This document shows, piece by piece, positions 34,154 through 44,150 of a stretch of 64,000 bases of DNA (its first letter is position 1; every line of letters begins with the position of its first letter). The translations under genes and the position numbers were made by a program. Location: assembly GCF_030269515.1 (NCBI RefSeq), contig NZ_BSTM01000002.1:372001-436000 (forward strand), read 5' to 3'. This stretch comes from Actinomadura sp. NBRC 104412. Its GTDB lineage: Bacteria > Actinomycetota > Actinomycetes > Streptosporangiales > Streptosporangiaceae. The notes under the pieces were generated by a model. The model worked only from the letters and a program-made list of their open reading frames with translations, had not been told where the DNA came from and searched no databases.

Positions 34154-34193
34154 GAAGATCTGCTCTCATCTACGTTCTACCATCGAGATCTTC
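34154..34193. promoter_or_regulatory. GAAGATCT inverted repeat upstream of kamD
   Basis: GAAGATCT (34154-34161) and AGATCTTC (34186-34193) are exact complements 24 bases apart in an AT-richer stretch 35 bases before the kamD start. TTGTCA at 34195-34200 on the minus strand could be a -35 element next to it. A regulator site for the lysine operon is plausible. Confidence 0.4.
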
Positions 34194-34376
34194 CTGACAA
34201 ATACCACCAAATCGCAAGACCCTCCGCGCTTTGCCGCTTTCTCGTGATCCAGATCCGCGCAAACGGACGAGCGTTCCGGCAAGCAGGGCGTCACCGCTCA
34301 AGCCATGCCCAATCGCAATTAGCGAGCGTAGAGTCACGGTGCGTCACTCATCTGGTCTCTGGTCCTGGAGGGGTGC

Positions 34377-35147
34377 ATGGTGTTCTACATCCTCGCGGCG
34401 GCCTGCGCCATAGCCGTGGTGTTCGCCGCGGGCCGGCTGGTCCGCCGCGGCATCGACGACGGCGATCCCGGCGGCGCCACCGCCGCCCACACCGGAGCGA
34501 TGCTGTCGGCGCTGTTCCTGCTGGCCTTCGCCGTCGCCATCGTCGTCCCCTGGGCCGCCACCGACTCCGCGCGGCTCAACACCTACGCCGAGGCGCAGGC
34601 GATCACCGAGGCGTACTGGTCGGCCGAGCGGCTGCCCGCGGGCCCGCGCGAGCACGCCCGCGCGGGCCTGGCCGACTACGCCCGCTTCGTCCGCGACCGG
34701 GAGTGGCGCGACATGGCCGAGGGCCGGCTCAACCCCGACGGCGGGGCACGGCTGGACGCGGTCCGCCGCCAGGTCATCGCGCTCCCCGCCGGCGACGACG
34801 CCCCCGACCAGGCGGCCGGCGACGCCCGCGCCGCGGTGCTGGAACAGATCGGCGCGATCTCCGCGGCACGCCACCAGCGCGCGATGGACGCCCGCGTCCG
34901 CCCGCCGACGGCGCTGCTGGTCATGACGGCGGTCACCGGCCTGCTGGTGGTGGCCTTCCCCTACCTGGCCGGGGCGCGGCCGCGCGGGATGACCGCGGTG
35001 CCGCTGGCGCTGCTGGCCGGGCTGCTGGCCATCGGCATCTACCTGGCCATCGACATCTCCCACACCTTCGCGGGCGGGCTGGCCGTGCGTCCCGACGCCT
35101 TCACCGGCGCCCTCACCGAGATCCAGCGCATCTCGGCGGGCCCGTGA
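34377..35147 (+). CDS. DUF4239 (bestrophin-like) membrane protein
   Basis: The 256-residue product has an N-terminal span (VFYILAAACAIAVVFAAG), a second near residue 45, and two close to the C-terminus. A soluble helical middle contains AEAQAITEAYWSAERLP. This is the DUF4239 layout, distantly similar to bestrophin channels. GGAGGGG precedes the ATG. It is divergent from kamD and coupled by GTGA to the proline-rich protein that follows. Its function is unknown. A link to the lysine genes is positional only. Confidence 0.8.
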   Translation: MVFYILAAACAIAVVFAAGRLVRRGIDDGDPGGATAAHTGAMLSALFLLAFAVAIVVPWAATDSARLNTYAEAQAITEAYWSAERLPAGPREHARAGLADYARFVRDREWRDMAEGRLNPDGGARLDAVRRQVIALPAGDDAPDQAAGDARAAVLEQIGAISAARHQRAMDARVRPPTALLVMTAVTGLLVVAFPYLAGARPRGMTAVPLALLAGLLAIGIYLAIDISHTFAGGLAVRPDAFTGALTEIQRISAGP

Positions 35148-35731
35148 CCGCCCGCCGCACCGTGTCCCCCGCCGTGTCCCCCGCCGCACGCATCGCCGCC
35201 CCCCTCGCCCTTCTGTTCGCGGCGGGCCTGGCGGTGCTGCCCGCCTCCGAGGCGACCGCGTCCCCGCGCCGCCCGGTCCCCGTCTGCGTCGAGGTGTCGG
35301 CGTCGATGGACGGCCTCGCCGACGTGGGCGTCACGGTCGCCGTCCCCGGATCGGCCTGCCCCAGCCCGCCGCCGCCCCGCCCCGAACCTCCACCAGAACC
35401 TCCGCCCGCGCCCCCGCCCCCGGTACCGCCCGAACCGGCGGCACCGCACGAGCCGCCGCCCTCGTCCGCGCCGGTGGCCGCGAGCCCGCCCCGGCGCGGC
35501 GCGCCGGTAGAGCTCGACGCACCAGCGCAGCGCCCCGCCCCCGCGCCCGAGCCCGAGCCGCGGCGTCCCCAGCCACCCGAGCCCTCCGTCGCCGAACCCG
35601 AACGGGCACCGCCGCAGCCGCGAACGGCCAAGGCACCGCCACGGCGCCGCCATCCCCTGGCGAACCCGCTGGTCGTGGTGGTCCTGGCCACCGTGATCAG
35701 CTCCTCGGCGTCGCTGGCCTTCGCCCGCTGA
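35144..35731 (+). CDS. Proline-rich membrane-anchored exported protein
   Basis: The 195-residue product starts at a GTG overlapping the DUF4239 stop. A signal-type hydrophobic segment (PLALLFAAGLAVLPASEATA) is followed by a short folded part with two Cys (PVCVEVSASMDGLADVGVTV). About 100 Pro/Glu-rich residues and a C-terminal span (LVVVVLATVISSSASLAF) complete it. The Pro-rich stretch could cross the cell wall. I do not recognise a family. Coupling to the DUF4239 gene suggests they act together. Confidence 0.7.
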   Translation: MTARRTVSPAVSPAARIAAPLALLFAAGLAVLPASEATASPRRPVPVCVEVSASMDGLADVGVTVAVPGSACPSPPPPRPEPPPEPPPAPPPPVPPEPAAPHEPPPSSAPVAASPPRRGAPVELDAPAQRPAPAPEPEPRRPQPPEPSVAEPERAPPQPRTAKAPPRRRHPLANPLVVVVLATVISSSASLAFAR

Positions 35732-35834
35732 CCGCCCGCCGACCGCCCGCAGCCGTCCTGTGGCCGGTGCCGCCGGTGACCGCGGGCGGCGGGTGTGGTG
35801 AACGGCACCGCACCGCCGCCCGCGGACCGGCGCG

Positions 35835-37166
35835 CTACAGTCCCGGAATCTCGCCGTTGCGGAACGCGTCGACGAACAGCCGGTGGTCGTCGCGGACGAT
35901 CGCGGCGTACTCGTGCGCGAAGGAGACCATCGCCTCCACGAACGGGCCCTCGTCCGGGCCGATCACCGAGTTGATGGCGTCCTCCACCTGGAAGCCCACC
36001 AGGGTGTGGTCGGAATCGCTGTCCGACACGCAGTGGATCTTGGCGGTGGCGCGGCCCAGGTCGTCCAGGACCGACATCATCTCCTCCGGCTCGGTCAGCC
36101 CCGACCAGTCCAGGTCCGCCTCGTAGGGCGACAGCTCCTGCACCACGTACCCGACACCGTCGATCTCGGTGTAGCCCAGCCACGGATCGGTGTTGGCCTG
36201 CAACGCGCGGCGCGACAACGCGGTGCGGTGACCGTGGTGCTTGAAGTAGTCGCGGATGCGCGGGTCGTGCACGACACGGCTGGGCGCGGCGACGTTCCCC
36301 TGCTTCATCGACAGGATCACATCGTTCTCCAGGGCCTGCGAGTGCCCCTCCACCAGGATGTTGTACGCCGACAGCCCCGCCGACCCGATACCGAACCCCG
36401 AGGCGCCCACGATGTCCTTGACCTGGTAGGTGAGGCTGCCGAACCTCTTCTCCCTCGGGATCGTCTCCAGGTAGGCGTGGTAGGCGCGCTCCACCTTGGC
36501 GCGCTCCGCCTCGTCCAGGCGGCGCACGCCCGAGCGGTTGCGGAACCGCCGCTCGTGCTGCTCGACCAGCGTCTTGTCCTCCAGCAACCCGATGCGCGTG
36601 GACGACAGCGCCGCGATCAGCACGTCCCGCACGTACCCGTCGGCGTTGTCGAGGGTCAGCGCGAACCCGTGGTCGCCGCCGCCGGCTGCGAACCGCCGCA
36701 CCTGGTCGACGTACGCCCGCACATAGGTCTCCACCAGCCGCCGGATGTCGGAGTCGGAGATCGCCTTGCTCCAGGCCAGCAGCGCCACGCTCGCCACCAG
36801 CCGTTTGACGTCCCAGGTGAAATGGCCCACGTACGCCTCGTCGAAGTCGTTGACGTCGAAGACGAACACCCCGTCGTCGTTCATGTACGTGCCGAAGTTC
36901 TGCGCGTGCAGGTCGCCCTGGATCCAGACCCGGCCGGTGCGCTCGTCGGCCCACGGGTCTTCGTCATGGATCACGTCGGCGTAGAACAGGCAGGCGCTGC
37001 CCCGGTAGAAGGCGAACGGATCGGAGGCCATCTTGCGGAACCTGCGCCGGAACTCGGCCGGGCTGCGCTCCATCAGATGCGAGAAGGCGTCCACCAGGAC
37101 GTCGACGATCTGGTTCCGGCGCTCCTTGGGGTCCTTGTCCCGCAGGGCCTGAGTGATGCTCGCCAT
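35835..37166 (-). CDS. DUF2252 protein (kinase-like fold)
   Basis: The 443-residue product matches DUF2252, a family with distant similarity to aminoglycoside phosphotransferases. Signatures are the N-terminal FAFYRGSACLFYADV, then IQGDLHAQNFGTYM with the HxxN-like loop, and FDVNDFDEAYVGHFTWDVKRL. The reaction is not established for any close member. GGAGACAG lies before the ATG at 37166. It is directly upstream of nothing on its strand but follows kdd by 33 bases, so it is probably the second gene of a kdd-DUF2252 transcript. Confidence 0.88.
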   Translation of the reverse strand: MASITQALRDKDPKERRNQIVDVLVDAFSHLMERSPAEFRRRFRKMASDPFAFYRGSACLFYADVIHDEDPWADERTGRVWIQGDLHAQNFGTYMNDDGVFVFDVNDFDEAYVGHFTWDVKRLVASVALLAWSKAISDSDIRRLVETYVRAYVDQVRRFAAGGGDHGFALTLDNADGYVRDVLIAALSSTRIGLLEDKTLVEQHERRFRNRSGVRRLDEAERAKVERAYHAYLETIPREKRFGSLTYQVKDIVGASGFGIGSAGLSAYNILVEGHSQALENDVILSMKQGNVAAPSRVVHDPRIRDYFKHHGHRTALSRRALQANTDPWLGYTEIDGVGYVVQELSPYEADLDWSGLTEPEEMMSVLDDLGRATAKIHCVSDSDSDHTLVGFQVEDAINSVIGPDEGPFVEAMVSFAHEYAAIVRDDHRLFVDAFRNGEIPGL

Positions 37167-37199
37167 CACCTGTCTCCTCGCTGCTCTAGGCGTACCGGG

Positions 37200-38276
37200 T
37201 CATTGTGCCGAATCGCGCTCGTCCCGCGCGGTGAACAGCGAGCGAATCCCCGGTTCGGTCCGCAGCAGGTCCAGCGCCAGCTCGGCGTGCCCGGGGACGT
37301 AGCCGTTGCCGACCAGCATCGTCACATCGGCGGCCAGGCCCTCGGCGCCCAGCGCCGCCGCGGGGAACGAGGTCGCCATCGAGAAGAACACCACGGTGCC
37401 GCCGGGCGCGGTGCCCAGGATCGCGCCGTGCTCGCAGCCGGGCACGTCCACGCACACCACCGTCACGTCGGCGGGCTCCCCCAGCGCCCGCGCCACCGCC
37501 ACCGGGTCGCGCGCGTCCGCCCGCACCACCCTGTCGGCCAGGCCGGTGGCGGCCAGCCGCCGCTCCTCCTCCACCGTCGGCACCAGCCCCACCGTCGCGG
37601 CGGCACCGGCACGGCGGGCGGCGGCAAGCGACAGCGACCCGCTCTTGCCCGCCGCGCCCAGCACCGCCACCACCGGCCCCCGCCCCAGGCGGGACGCGGC
37701 CTGGCCGACGACGCGGCGGGTCAGGGCGGGCGCGCCGCACACGTCCATGACCGACAGCGCCAGCGGCACCGGAAGGTCGCCGGGCAGCACGGCGGCGATG
37801 GACCGGGCGAACAGGATCGCGTGACCCGAGGTGGGGACCTGCTCGGACCGCCCGTCCCAGCGTTCCAGGCCGTCGTCCACGGCCAGCGGGGTCAGGGTCA
37901 GCGACACCAGCGTCGCGACGCGGTCGCCCGCCCTCAGCCCCAGCGGCGACCGCGGCCCGGCCTCGTCCACGACGCCGACCAGCATGCCGCCCGACCCGGT
38001 GACCGGGTTGTGCATCTTGCCGCGTGAGGTGATGATCCCCAGCACCTCGCGGCGGATCGCGTCCGGGTCACCGCCGTGCGCGGTGCGCAACTGCCGGTAG
38101 GACGCGGCGTCCAGGTTGAGCCGCTCCACCCGCACCCGCACCTCGTCCGGGCGGATGCGGGGATCGGGGTCCAGCCGCAGCGCCGCCTGCGGCAGCACGC
38201 CCTCGGGCTCCAGCACGCGGTGCAGCCCCACCTCGGTCCCGATCACGCTCGCCTCGCGACTCGTCCGGCTGCTCAT
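37200..38276 (-). CDS. kdd: L-erythro-3,5-diaminohexanoate dehydrogenase
   Basis: The 358-residue product resembles Kdd of the lysine fermentation pathway. It has the N-terminal block SVIGTEVGLHRVLEPEGVLPQAA, a central GIITSRGKMHNPVTGSGGMLVG, and a Rossmann segment VVAVLGAAGKSGSLSLAAARRAGA for NAD(P). Kdd oxidises 3,5-diaminohexanoate to 3-keto-5-aminohexanoate. It is divergent from kamA with a shared 178-base promoter region, so the first and third pathway steps can be controlled together. The TSRGKxHNPVTGSGGM motif is specific enough to prefer Kdd over a general zinc-less alcohol dehydrogenase. Confidence 0.88.
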   Translation of the reverse strand: MSSRTSREASVIGTEVGLHRVLEPEGVLPQAALRLDPDPRIRPDEVRVRVERLNLDAASYRQLRTAHGGDPDAIRREVLGIITSRGKMHNPVTGSGGMLVGVVDEAGPRSPLGLRAGDRVATLVSLTLTPLAVDDGLERWDGRSEQVPTSGHAILFARSIAAVLPGDLPVPLALSVMDVCGAPALTRRVVGQAASRLGRGPVVAVLGAAGKSGSLSLAAARRAGAAATVGLVPTVEEERRLAATGLADRVVRADARDPVAVARALGEPADVTVVCVDVPGCEHGAILGTAPGGTVVFFSMATSFPAAALGAEGLAADVTMLVGNGYVPGHAELALDLLRTEPGIRSLFTARDERDSAQ

Positions 38277-38454
38277 ACGGCGGCTCCTCGCCGGTCTCCG
38301 GTCTTCCGCATCCGGCCACGCTCACGCGCAGGTCACGGAAGATGTACTTGGTCTTATTGGTTGGATCGAAAGTCTTCCCGTAAAGTCGGGCGTACACGAG
38401 ATTTTTACGCGATCTGTCCGACGGGGTCCACCCGTCGCCGAGGAGGGGTCGACG

Positions 38455-39831
38455 ATGACCACCGCCCTGCGTCCCGACCCGGACGCCCGCCCCGCCGCCC
38501 CGCAGCCCTACGCCTACCGCCGCAGGCCGCTGGTGGAACCCGACTGGACACGGCTGCCCGGCTGGCGCGAGGTGACCCGCGCCGAATGGGAGTCGGCGCA
38601 ATGGCAGCGCGCGCACTGCGTCAAGAACATCCGCCAGCTGCGCCACGTCATGGGTGACCTGCTCGACGAGTCCTTCTACGCCGACCTCGAACGCGACCAG
38701 GCCGAACGCGCCACCATGTCCATGCTGGTCACCCCCCAGATGCTCAACACCATGGACACCTCCTCCACCGACGCCTTCTACGCCGACCCGGTGCGCCGCT
38801 ACATGATCCCCGTGCACAGCGACCGCCGCACCGACTGGCCCTCCCACCCCTACGCCACCCGCGACTCCCTCCACGAGGCCGAGATGTGGGCCGTCGAAGG
38901 ACTCACCCACCGCTACCCCACCAAGGTCCTGGCCGAACTCCTGCCCACCTGCCCCCAGTACTGCGGCCACTGCACCCGCATGGACCTGGTCGGCAACTCC
39001 ACCCCCGCCGTCGACAAGCACAAGTTCACCATCAAGGCGCCCGACCGGCACGGCGCCATGCTGGACTACCTGCGCCGCACCCCCGGCGTCCGCGACGTCG
39101 TCGTCTCCGGCGGCGACGTGGCCAACCTGCCCTGGCCCCGCCTGGAATCGTTCGTCGACGCCCTGCTGGACATCGACACCATCCGCGACATCCGCCTGGC
39201 CACCAAGGCGCTCATGGGCCTCCCCCAGCACTGGCTCCAGGACGAGGTCCGCGCCGGCATGGAACGCCTGGCCGCCAAGGCCCGCGAACGCGGCGCGCAG
39301 ATCGCCATCCACACCCACGTCAACACCGCCCGGTCCCTCACCCCGCTGGTCGCCAGGGCCGCCCGCGCCATGCTCGACACCGGCATCCGTGACGTCCGCA
39401 ACCAGGGCGTGCTGCTGCGCGGCGTCAACGCCACCCCCGAGGCGCTGCTGGACCTGTCGTTCGCCCTGCTCGACGAGGCCGCGATCCTGCCCTACTACCT
39501 CTACCTGTGCGACATGATCCCCTCCAGCGAGCACTGGCGCCTCGCCGTCTGGGAGGCCCAGGAGCTCCAGCACGCGATCATGGGCTACCTGCCCGGGTTC
39601 GCCACCCCGCGGATCGTGTGCGACGTCCCCTACGTCGGCAAGCGCTGGGTGCACCAGCTCGCCGGCTACGACCGCGAGCGCGGCGTCTCCTACTGGACGA
39701 AGAACTACCGCACCGGCATCGAGACCTCCGACGACGGCGCGCTGGAGCGGCGGTACGAGTACTACGACCCGATCCACACGCTGCCGGAGGCGGGCCGCGC
39801 CTGGTGGCGGCGTCAGGCCGCCGCCGCCTGA
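38455..39831 (+). CDS. kamA: Lysine 2,3-aminomutase (radical SAM)
   Basis: The 458-residue radical-SAM, PLP-dependent enzyme converts L-lysine to beta-lysine. The iron-sulfur motif is CPQYCGHC (CxxxCxxC). It is followed by RDVVVSGGDV, QIAIHTHVNTARSLTPLV and RNQGVLLRGVNATPEALLDL, all family blocks, and VPYVGKRWVHQ near the end. AGGAGG lies before the ATG. Beta-lysine also serves antibiotic or osmolyte synthesis in some actinomycetes. Here the nearby kamDE, kdd and kal genes point to catabolism. Confidence 0.9.
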   Translation: MTTALRPDPDARPAAPQPYAYRRRPLVEPDWTRLPGWREVTRAEWESAQWQRAHCVKNIRQLRHVMGDLLDESFYADLERDQAERATMSMLVTPQMLNTMDTSSTDAFYADPVRRYMIPVHSDRRTDWPSHPYATRDSLHEAEMWAVEGLTHRYPTKVLAELLPTCPQYCGHCTRMDLVGNSTPAVDKHKFTIKAPDRHGAMLDYLRRTPGVRDVVVSGGDVANLPWPRLESFVDALLDIDTIRDIRLATKALMGLPQHWLQDEVRAGMERLAAKARERGAQIAIHTHVNTARSLTPLVARAARAMLDTGIRDVRNQGVLLRGVNATPEALLDLSFALLDEAAILPYYLYLCDMIPSSEHWRLAVWEAQELQHAIMGYLPGFATPRIVCDVPYVGKRWVHQLAGYDRERGVSYWTKNYRTGIETSDDGALERRYEYYDPIHTLPEAGRAWWRRQAAAA

Positions 39832-39856
39832 GCGCCGGGTGCGCCGGCCCGGCACC

Positions 39857-39888
39857 TTTACATTGTAGATCAATAAATGGGATAGGCT
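39857..39888 (+). promoter_or_regulatory. Putative leaderless promoter of the P450 gene
   Basis: TTTACA at 39857-39862 and TAGGCT at 39883-39888 are -35 and -10 candidates 20 bases apart. The GTG start of the P450 follows the -10 after six bases, so the transcript would begin at the start codon. The long spacer and AT-rich, partly symmetric middle (TTTACATTGTAGATCAAT) recall MerR-type activated promoters. Confidence 0.5.
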
Positions 39889-39894
39889 TCCGGG

Positions 39895-41154
39895 GTGCCC
39901 TCCCGACCGTCCCCGCGGCCCGCGCCGCCCGCCCGGCGGTTCCCGTACGGGGCGGCGGTGACCGTCGCCGAGCTGGACCGCGACCCGCATCCCCTGCTGG
40001 CCCGGCTGCGCGCGCACGAGCCGGTCTCCTGGCTGCCCGCGCTGGAGTGCTGGCTGGTGACCTCCCACGACCTGGCGGTCCGGGTGATGCGGGACGCCGC
40101 GTCCTTCACCGTCGACGACCCGCGCTTCTCCACCGCTCGGCTGCTGGGCCCCAGCATGCTGTCGCTGGACGGCCGCGAGCACACCCGCCACCGGGACCCG
40201 TTCGCCCGCGCCTTCCGCCCCGCCATGACCCGCGAACGCTTCACCGCGTTCGTCGAGGCCGAGGCCGCCCGGCTGGTCACCGCGCTGGCACCGGCCGGCC
40301 GCGCGGAACTGCGCGGCGACCTGGCCGGCCCGCTCGCGGTCGCCGTGGTGGCCGAGGCGCTGGGCCTGGACGGCGTGGACGCCGCGACGGTCCGCTCCTG
40401 GTACGGGGAGTTCGTCGACGGCGTCTCCGCCATCACCGCGGGTCAGGAGCCGCCCCCCGGCGCCGCCGTGGCCTACGACCGGCTCCGCGCCGCCGTCCGG
40501 GAGGTCATCGGCGCCTCCCCCGCCGGCTCGCCCCTCGCCTCCGCCGCCCACCGGAACCCGGACCGGGGCGAGGGGACGGCGAAGGGCGGCGGGCTCACCG
40601 AGGCCGAGGTGGTCGCGAACGCCGCCGTCCTGATGTTCGGCGGCATCGACACCACCGAAGGCATGATCACCAACGCGGTGCTGCACCTGCTGGAGGACCC
40701 CGGCCGGCTCGCGCTCGTCCAGGCCGACCCCGGGGGCCTGCTGGCCGGGGCGATCGAGGAGTCGCTGCGGCTGGAGCCGTCCGCCTCGGTCGTCGACCGC
40801 TACGCCACCCGCGACCTCGACCTGGGCGGGGCGCCCGTGCGCAAGGGCGACCTGGTCCGGGTGTCGATCGCGGGCGCCAACCGCGACCCCGCGGTCTTCG
40901 CCGACCCCGACCGCTTCGACCCGCGGCGCGAGAACGTCTCCGAGCACCTGGCGTTCGCCCACGGACCGCATTTCTGCTTCGGCGCTCCGCTGGCGCGCCT
41001 CGAGGCGCACGCCGTCCTGACGGCACTGCTGACCCGCCTGCCGGGGCTGCGGCTCGACCCGTCCCGCCAGGCCCCGGTGCGGGGCCTGGTCTTCCGCAAG
41101 CCCCCGCACCTGCACGTCCTGTGGGGCACGCCCCCCGGCACCTCCGATATGTGA
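39895..41154 (+). CDS. Cytochrome P450
   Basis: The 419-residue monooxygenase has the usual soluble bacterial P450 motifs: the I-helix [11 protein letters not shown], ExxR in IEESLRLEP, and the heme loop [14 protein letters not shown] with the Cys ligand. The I-helix reads GGIDTT where A/GGxD/ET is usual, and the Glu following TT is unusual but tolerated. No ferredoxin or reductase gene is nearby. Substrate is unknown; neighbours (kamA, DUF3616) do not suggest a biosynthetic pathway. The start has no Shine-Dalgarno sequence, in keeping with a leaderless message. Confidence 0.92.
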   Translation: MPSRPSPRPAPPARRFPYGAAVTVAELDRDPHPLLARLRAHEPVSWLPALECWLVTSHDLAVRVMRDAASFTVDDPRFSTARLLGPSMLSLDGREHTRHRDPFARAFRPAMTRERFTAFVEAEAARLVTALAPAGRAELRGDLAGPLAVAVVAEALGLDGVDAATVRSWYGEFVDGVSAITAGQEPPPGAAVAYDRLRAAVREVIGASPAGSPLASAAHRNPDRGEGTAKGGGLTEAEVVANAAVLMFGGIDTTEGMITNAVLHLLEDPGRLALVQADPGGLLAGAIEESLRLEPSASVVDRYATRDLDLGGAPVRKGDLVRVSIAGANRDPAVFADPDRFDPRRENVSEHLAFAHGPHFCFGAPLARLEAHAVLTALLTRLPGLRLDPSRQAPVRGLVFRKPPHLHVLWGTPPGTSDM

Positions 41155-41167
41155 AACCATTTCCCGC

Positions 41168-42274
<1,107 letters not shown>

Positions 42275-42372
42275 GCCCGTCACGGCGAGCGATCCGGCAA
42301 TCCTGGCGACCGGACGATCTCCCGAAATTGCCGTGGATTCCCCTCGAACATCGGCCGTACTGGAGGCATCCA

Positions 42373-42424
42373 ACAGGGCAGGGCGGGCGGGTTCGGCCCC
42401 CCTGCCCTGTGCGTGCGGGCTTTT
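42373..42424 (+). terminator. Rho-independent-type terminator after DUF3616
   Basis: ACAGGGCAGGG (42373-42383) pairs exactly with CCCTGCCCTGT (42400-42410). A GC-rich tail and CTTTT at 42420-42424 follow. It is one of the few hairpins in the window with a following T-run and is placed to end the P450-DUF3616 transcript. Confidence 0.7.
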
Positions 42425-42461
42425 CTGGACAGGCGACGACGGGATCTGGATACTCACTGCT

Positions 42462-43001
42462 ATGGACGGTCAGCCCTCATATCCGGTGCGAGCGTCCGAT
42501 ATGGAACGCGACCGGGTACTGCAGGTGCTCAGCGAACGGGTGGCCGAAGGCCGGATTTCGCATGAGACGTTCGAGCGCCGCGTCGACCAGGCGTTGCGCG
42601 CCCAAAGCCAGGCGGAGCTGGCCGACCTGGTGCACGACCTGCCCCCCACCAACCGCGTGGTCGGGCGCCTGACCGGGCTGATCTCCTCGGTGTCGCAGAT
42701 GACGGCGCGGTTCGAGGCGGCCTGGCGGGCGCCGCGGCTGCCCCGCTTCACCCTGCCCCCGGCGGGGCTGACCCGCATCGTGGTGGGACGCGCCCCCGGC
42801 TGCCAGTTCATCCTCACCGACCTGACGGTGTCGCGGTTCCACGCCGAGATCTACCGCCACGAGGACGGCTGGATGATCTCGGACCTGGGGTCGATGAACG
42901 GCACCCGGCTCAACGGCTGGCGGCTCACCGGCCCGTCCAGAGTCCGCCCCGGCGACGAGGTCGGGTTCGGCAACTCCAGCTTCATCGTCGCCTCGTCCTG
43001 A
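42462..43001 (+). CDS. DUF1707-FHA domain protein
   Basis: The 179-residue product has an N-terminal DUF1707 domain (RASDMERDRVLQVLSERVAEGRISHETFERR is its core, broken here by variable residues). A linker leads to an FHA phosphothreonine-binding domain: IVVGRAPGCQFILTD, TVSRFHAEIYRHEDG, and DLGSMNGTRLNGWRL. The FHA recognition residues (Arg, Ser, His, Asn) are all present. It probably reads the state of a Ser/Thr kinase substrate at the membrane. There is no Shine-Dalgarno sequence before the ATG. Confidence 0.9.
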   Translation: MDGQPSYPVRASDMERDRVLQVLSERVAEGRISHETFERRVDQALRAQSQAELADLVHDLPPTNRVVGRLTGLISSVSQMTARFEAAWRAPRLPRFTLPPAGLTRIVVGRAPGCQFILTDLTVSRFHAEIYRHEDGWMISDLGSMNGTRLNGWRLTGPSRVRPGDEVGFGNSSFIVASS

Positions 43002-43118
43002 CGGCCGCCGGTCCGCGGGCACCGCGCGAGGACGATCGCCCCGGCGGATAGGGTCGGCCGGGACGGCATGCCGGCACGAGCGAGCCGGGACGGGCAGGGA
43101 GAGGCAGGGAGGGACATC

Positions 43119-44039
43119 GTGCTCATCGGGTTCGCCGTGCCGGTGTCGGGCGGCTGGGCGACCCCCGCCCGGCAGGCGCGGATCGCCCAGGAGGCCGAAC
43201 GGCTCGGCTACCACTCGGTCTGGACGCTGCAGCGCCTGCTCAACCCGGCCGGCTCGCAGGATCGGACGTACCGGGCCGTCCCCGACCCGCTGGTGACGCT
43301 GGCGTACCTGGCGGGGCTGACCGAGCGGGTGCGGCTGGGCGTGGCGATCGTCAACCTGCCGTTCTACTCGCCCGCCCTGCTGGCCAAGCAGGCCGCCACG
43401 CTCGACCACGTCAGCGGCGGGCGGCTGGACCTGGGCATCGGCCTGGGCTGGATGCCCGAGGAGTTCGCGGCGGCGGGCGTCCCGATGGAGCGGCGCGGCG
43501 CCCGTGGCGAGGAGTTCCTGGCCGCGATGCGGTCGCTGTGGGCGAGCGGCTCCGGCGGCGGCCCCAGCGAGTTCCACGGGACGTTCTACGACCATCCGCC
43601 GGTGGTGATGGAGCCGGGTCCGGCGCAGTCGCCCGAGCCGCCGATCCTGCTGGGCGGCGCGGCCGAGCCCGCGCTGCGCCGCGCGGGCCGGCTGGCCGCG
43701 GGCTGGGTGAGCGCCAGCCGCGCCGACCCCCGCACGCTGGGACGGTCCATCCGGATCGTCAAGGAGGCGGCGGAGAAGGCCGGGCGGGACCCGTCCACGC
43801 TGCGGTTCGTGTGCCGCGCGGCGGTGCGCGTCAGGGCCGCGGGACGCGCGGACCGGCGCCCGCTGCACGGGTCGTTCGAGGAGGTGCGCGCGGACTTCGC
43901 CGACATCGCCGCGCAGGGCATGACCGAGCTGTTCGTCGACCTCAACTTCGATCCCGAGATCACCGGGCCGGAGGCCGATCCGCGGGAGTCGATGCTGCGG
44001 GCCGAGGAGGCGCTGCGGGCCTTCGCCCCGGGGGGCTGA
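43119..44039 (+). CDS. LLM-class F420-dependent oxidoreductase
   Basis: The 306-residue TIM-barrel protein has the luciferase-like pattern of F420 enzymes: AQEAERLGYHSVWTLQRL, VRLGVAIVNLPFYSPALLAKQAATLDHVSGGRLDLGIGLGW over adjoining motifs, then a catalytic-loop region. I chose the GTG at 43119 because GGGAGG lies about six bases before it and the residues before are not conserved. It reduces or oxidises an unknown substrate with cofactor F420, which actinomycetes make. No partner gene is adjacent. Confidence 0.88.
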   Translation: MLIGFAVPVSGGWATPARQARIAQEAERLGYHSVWTLQRLLNPAGSQDRTYRAVPDPLVTLAYLAGLTERVRLGVAIVNLPFYSPALLAKQAATLDHVSGGRLDLGIGLGWMPEEFAAAGVPMERRGARGEEFLAAMRSLWASGSGGGPSEFHGTFYDHPPVVMEPGPAQSPEPPILLGGAAEPALRRAGRLAAGWVSASRADPRTLGRSIRIVKEAAEKAGRDPSTLRFVCRAAVRVRAAGRADRRPLHGSFEEVRADFADIAAQGMTELFVDLNFDPEITGPEADPRESMLRAEEALRAFAPGG

Positions 44040-44070
44040 CCCGCGGCTCCCCCTCGGCCGTTACGGACGG

Positions 44071-44150
44071 GTGACAGGGTTGGTGTTACAAGGGTTGTGT
44101 TTTACAGGGATTGCGTTACGGGGTTGTGTTACGGGGGTTGGTGTCACAAG
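44071..44150. repeat. Degenerate 13-16-bp tandem repeats after the Lrp gene
   Basis: About six units of GTTAC(A)-(A)GGGTTG(T/G) follow each other with small insertions. They begin about 30 bases after the oxidoreductase stop and run into the stop codon of the Lrp gene. The array lies between convergent genes and is less GC-rich than its surroundings. Confidence 0.7.
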
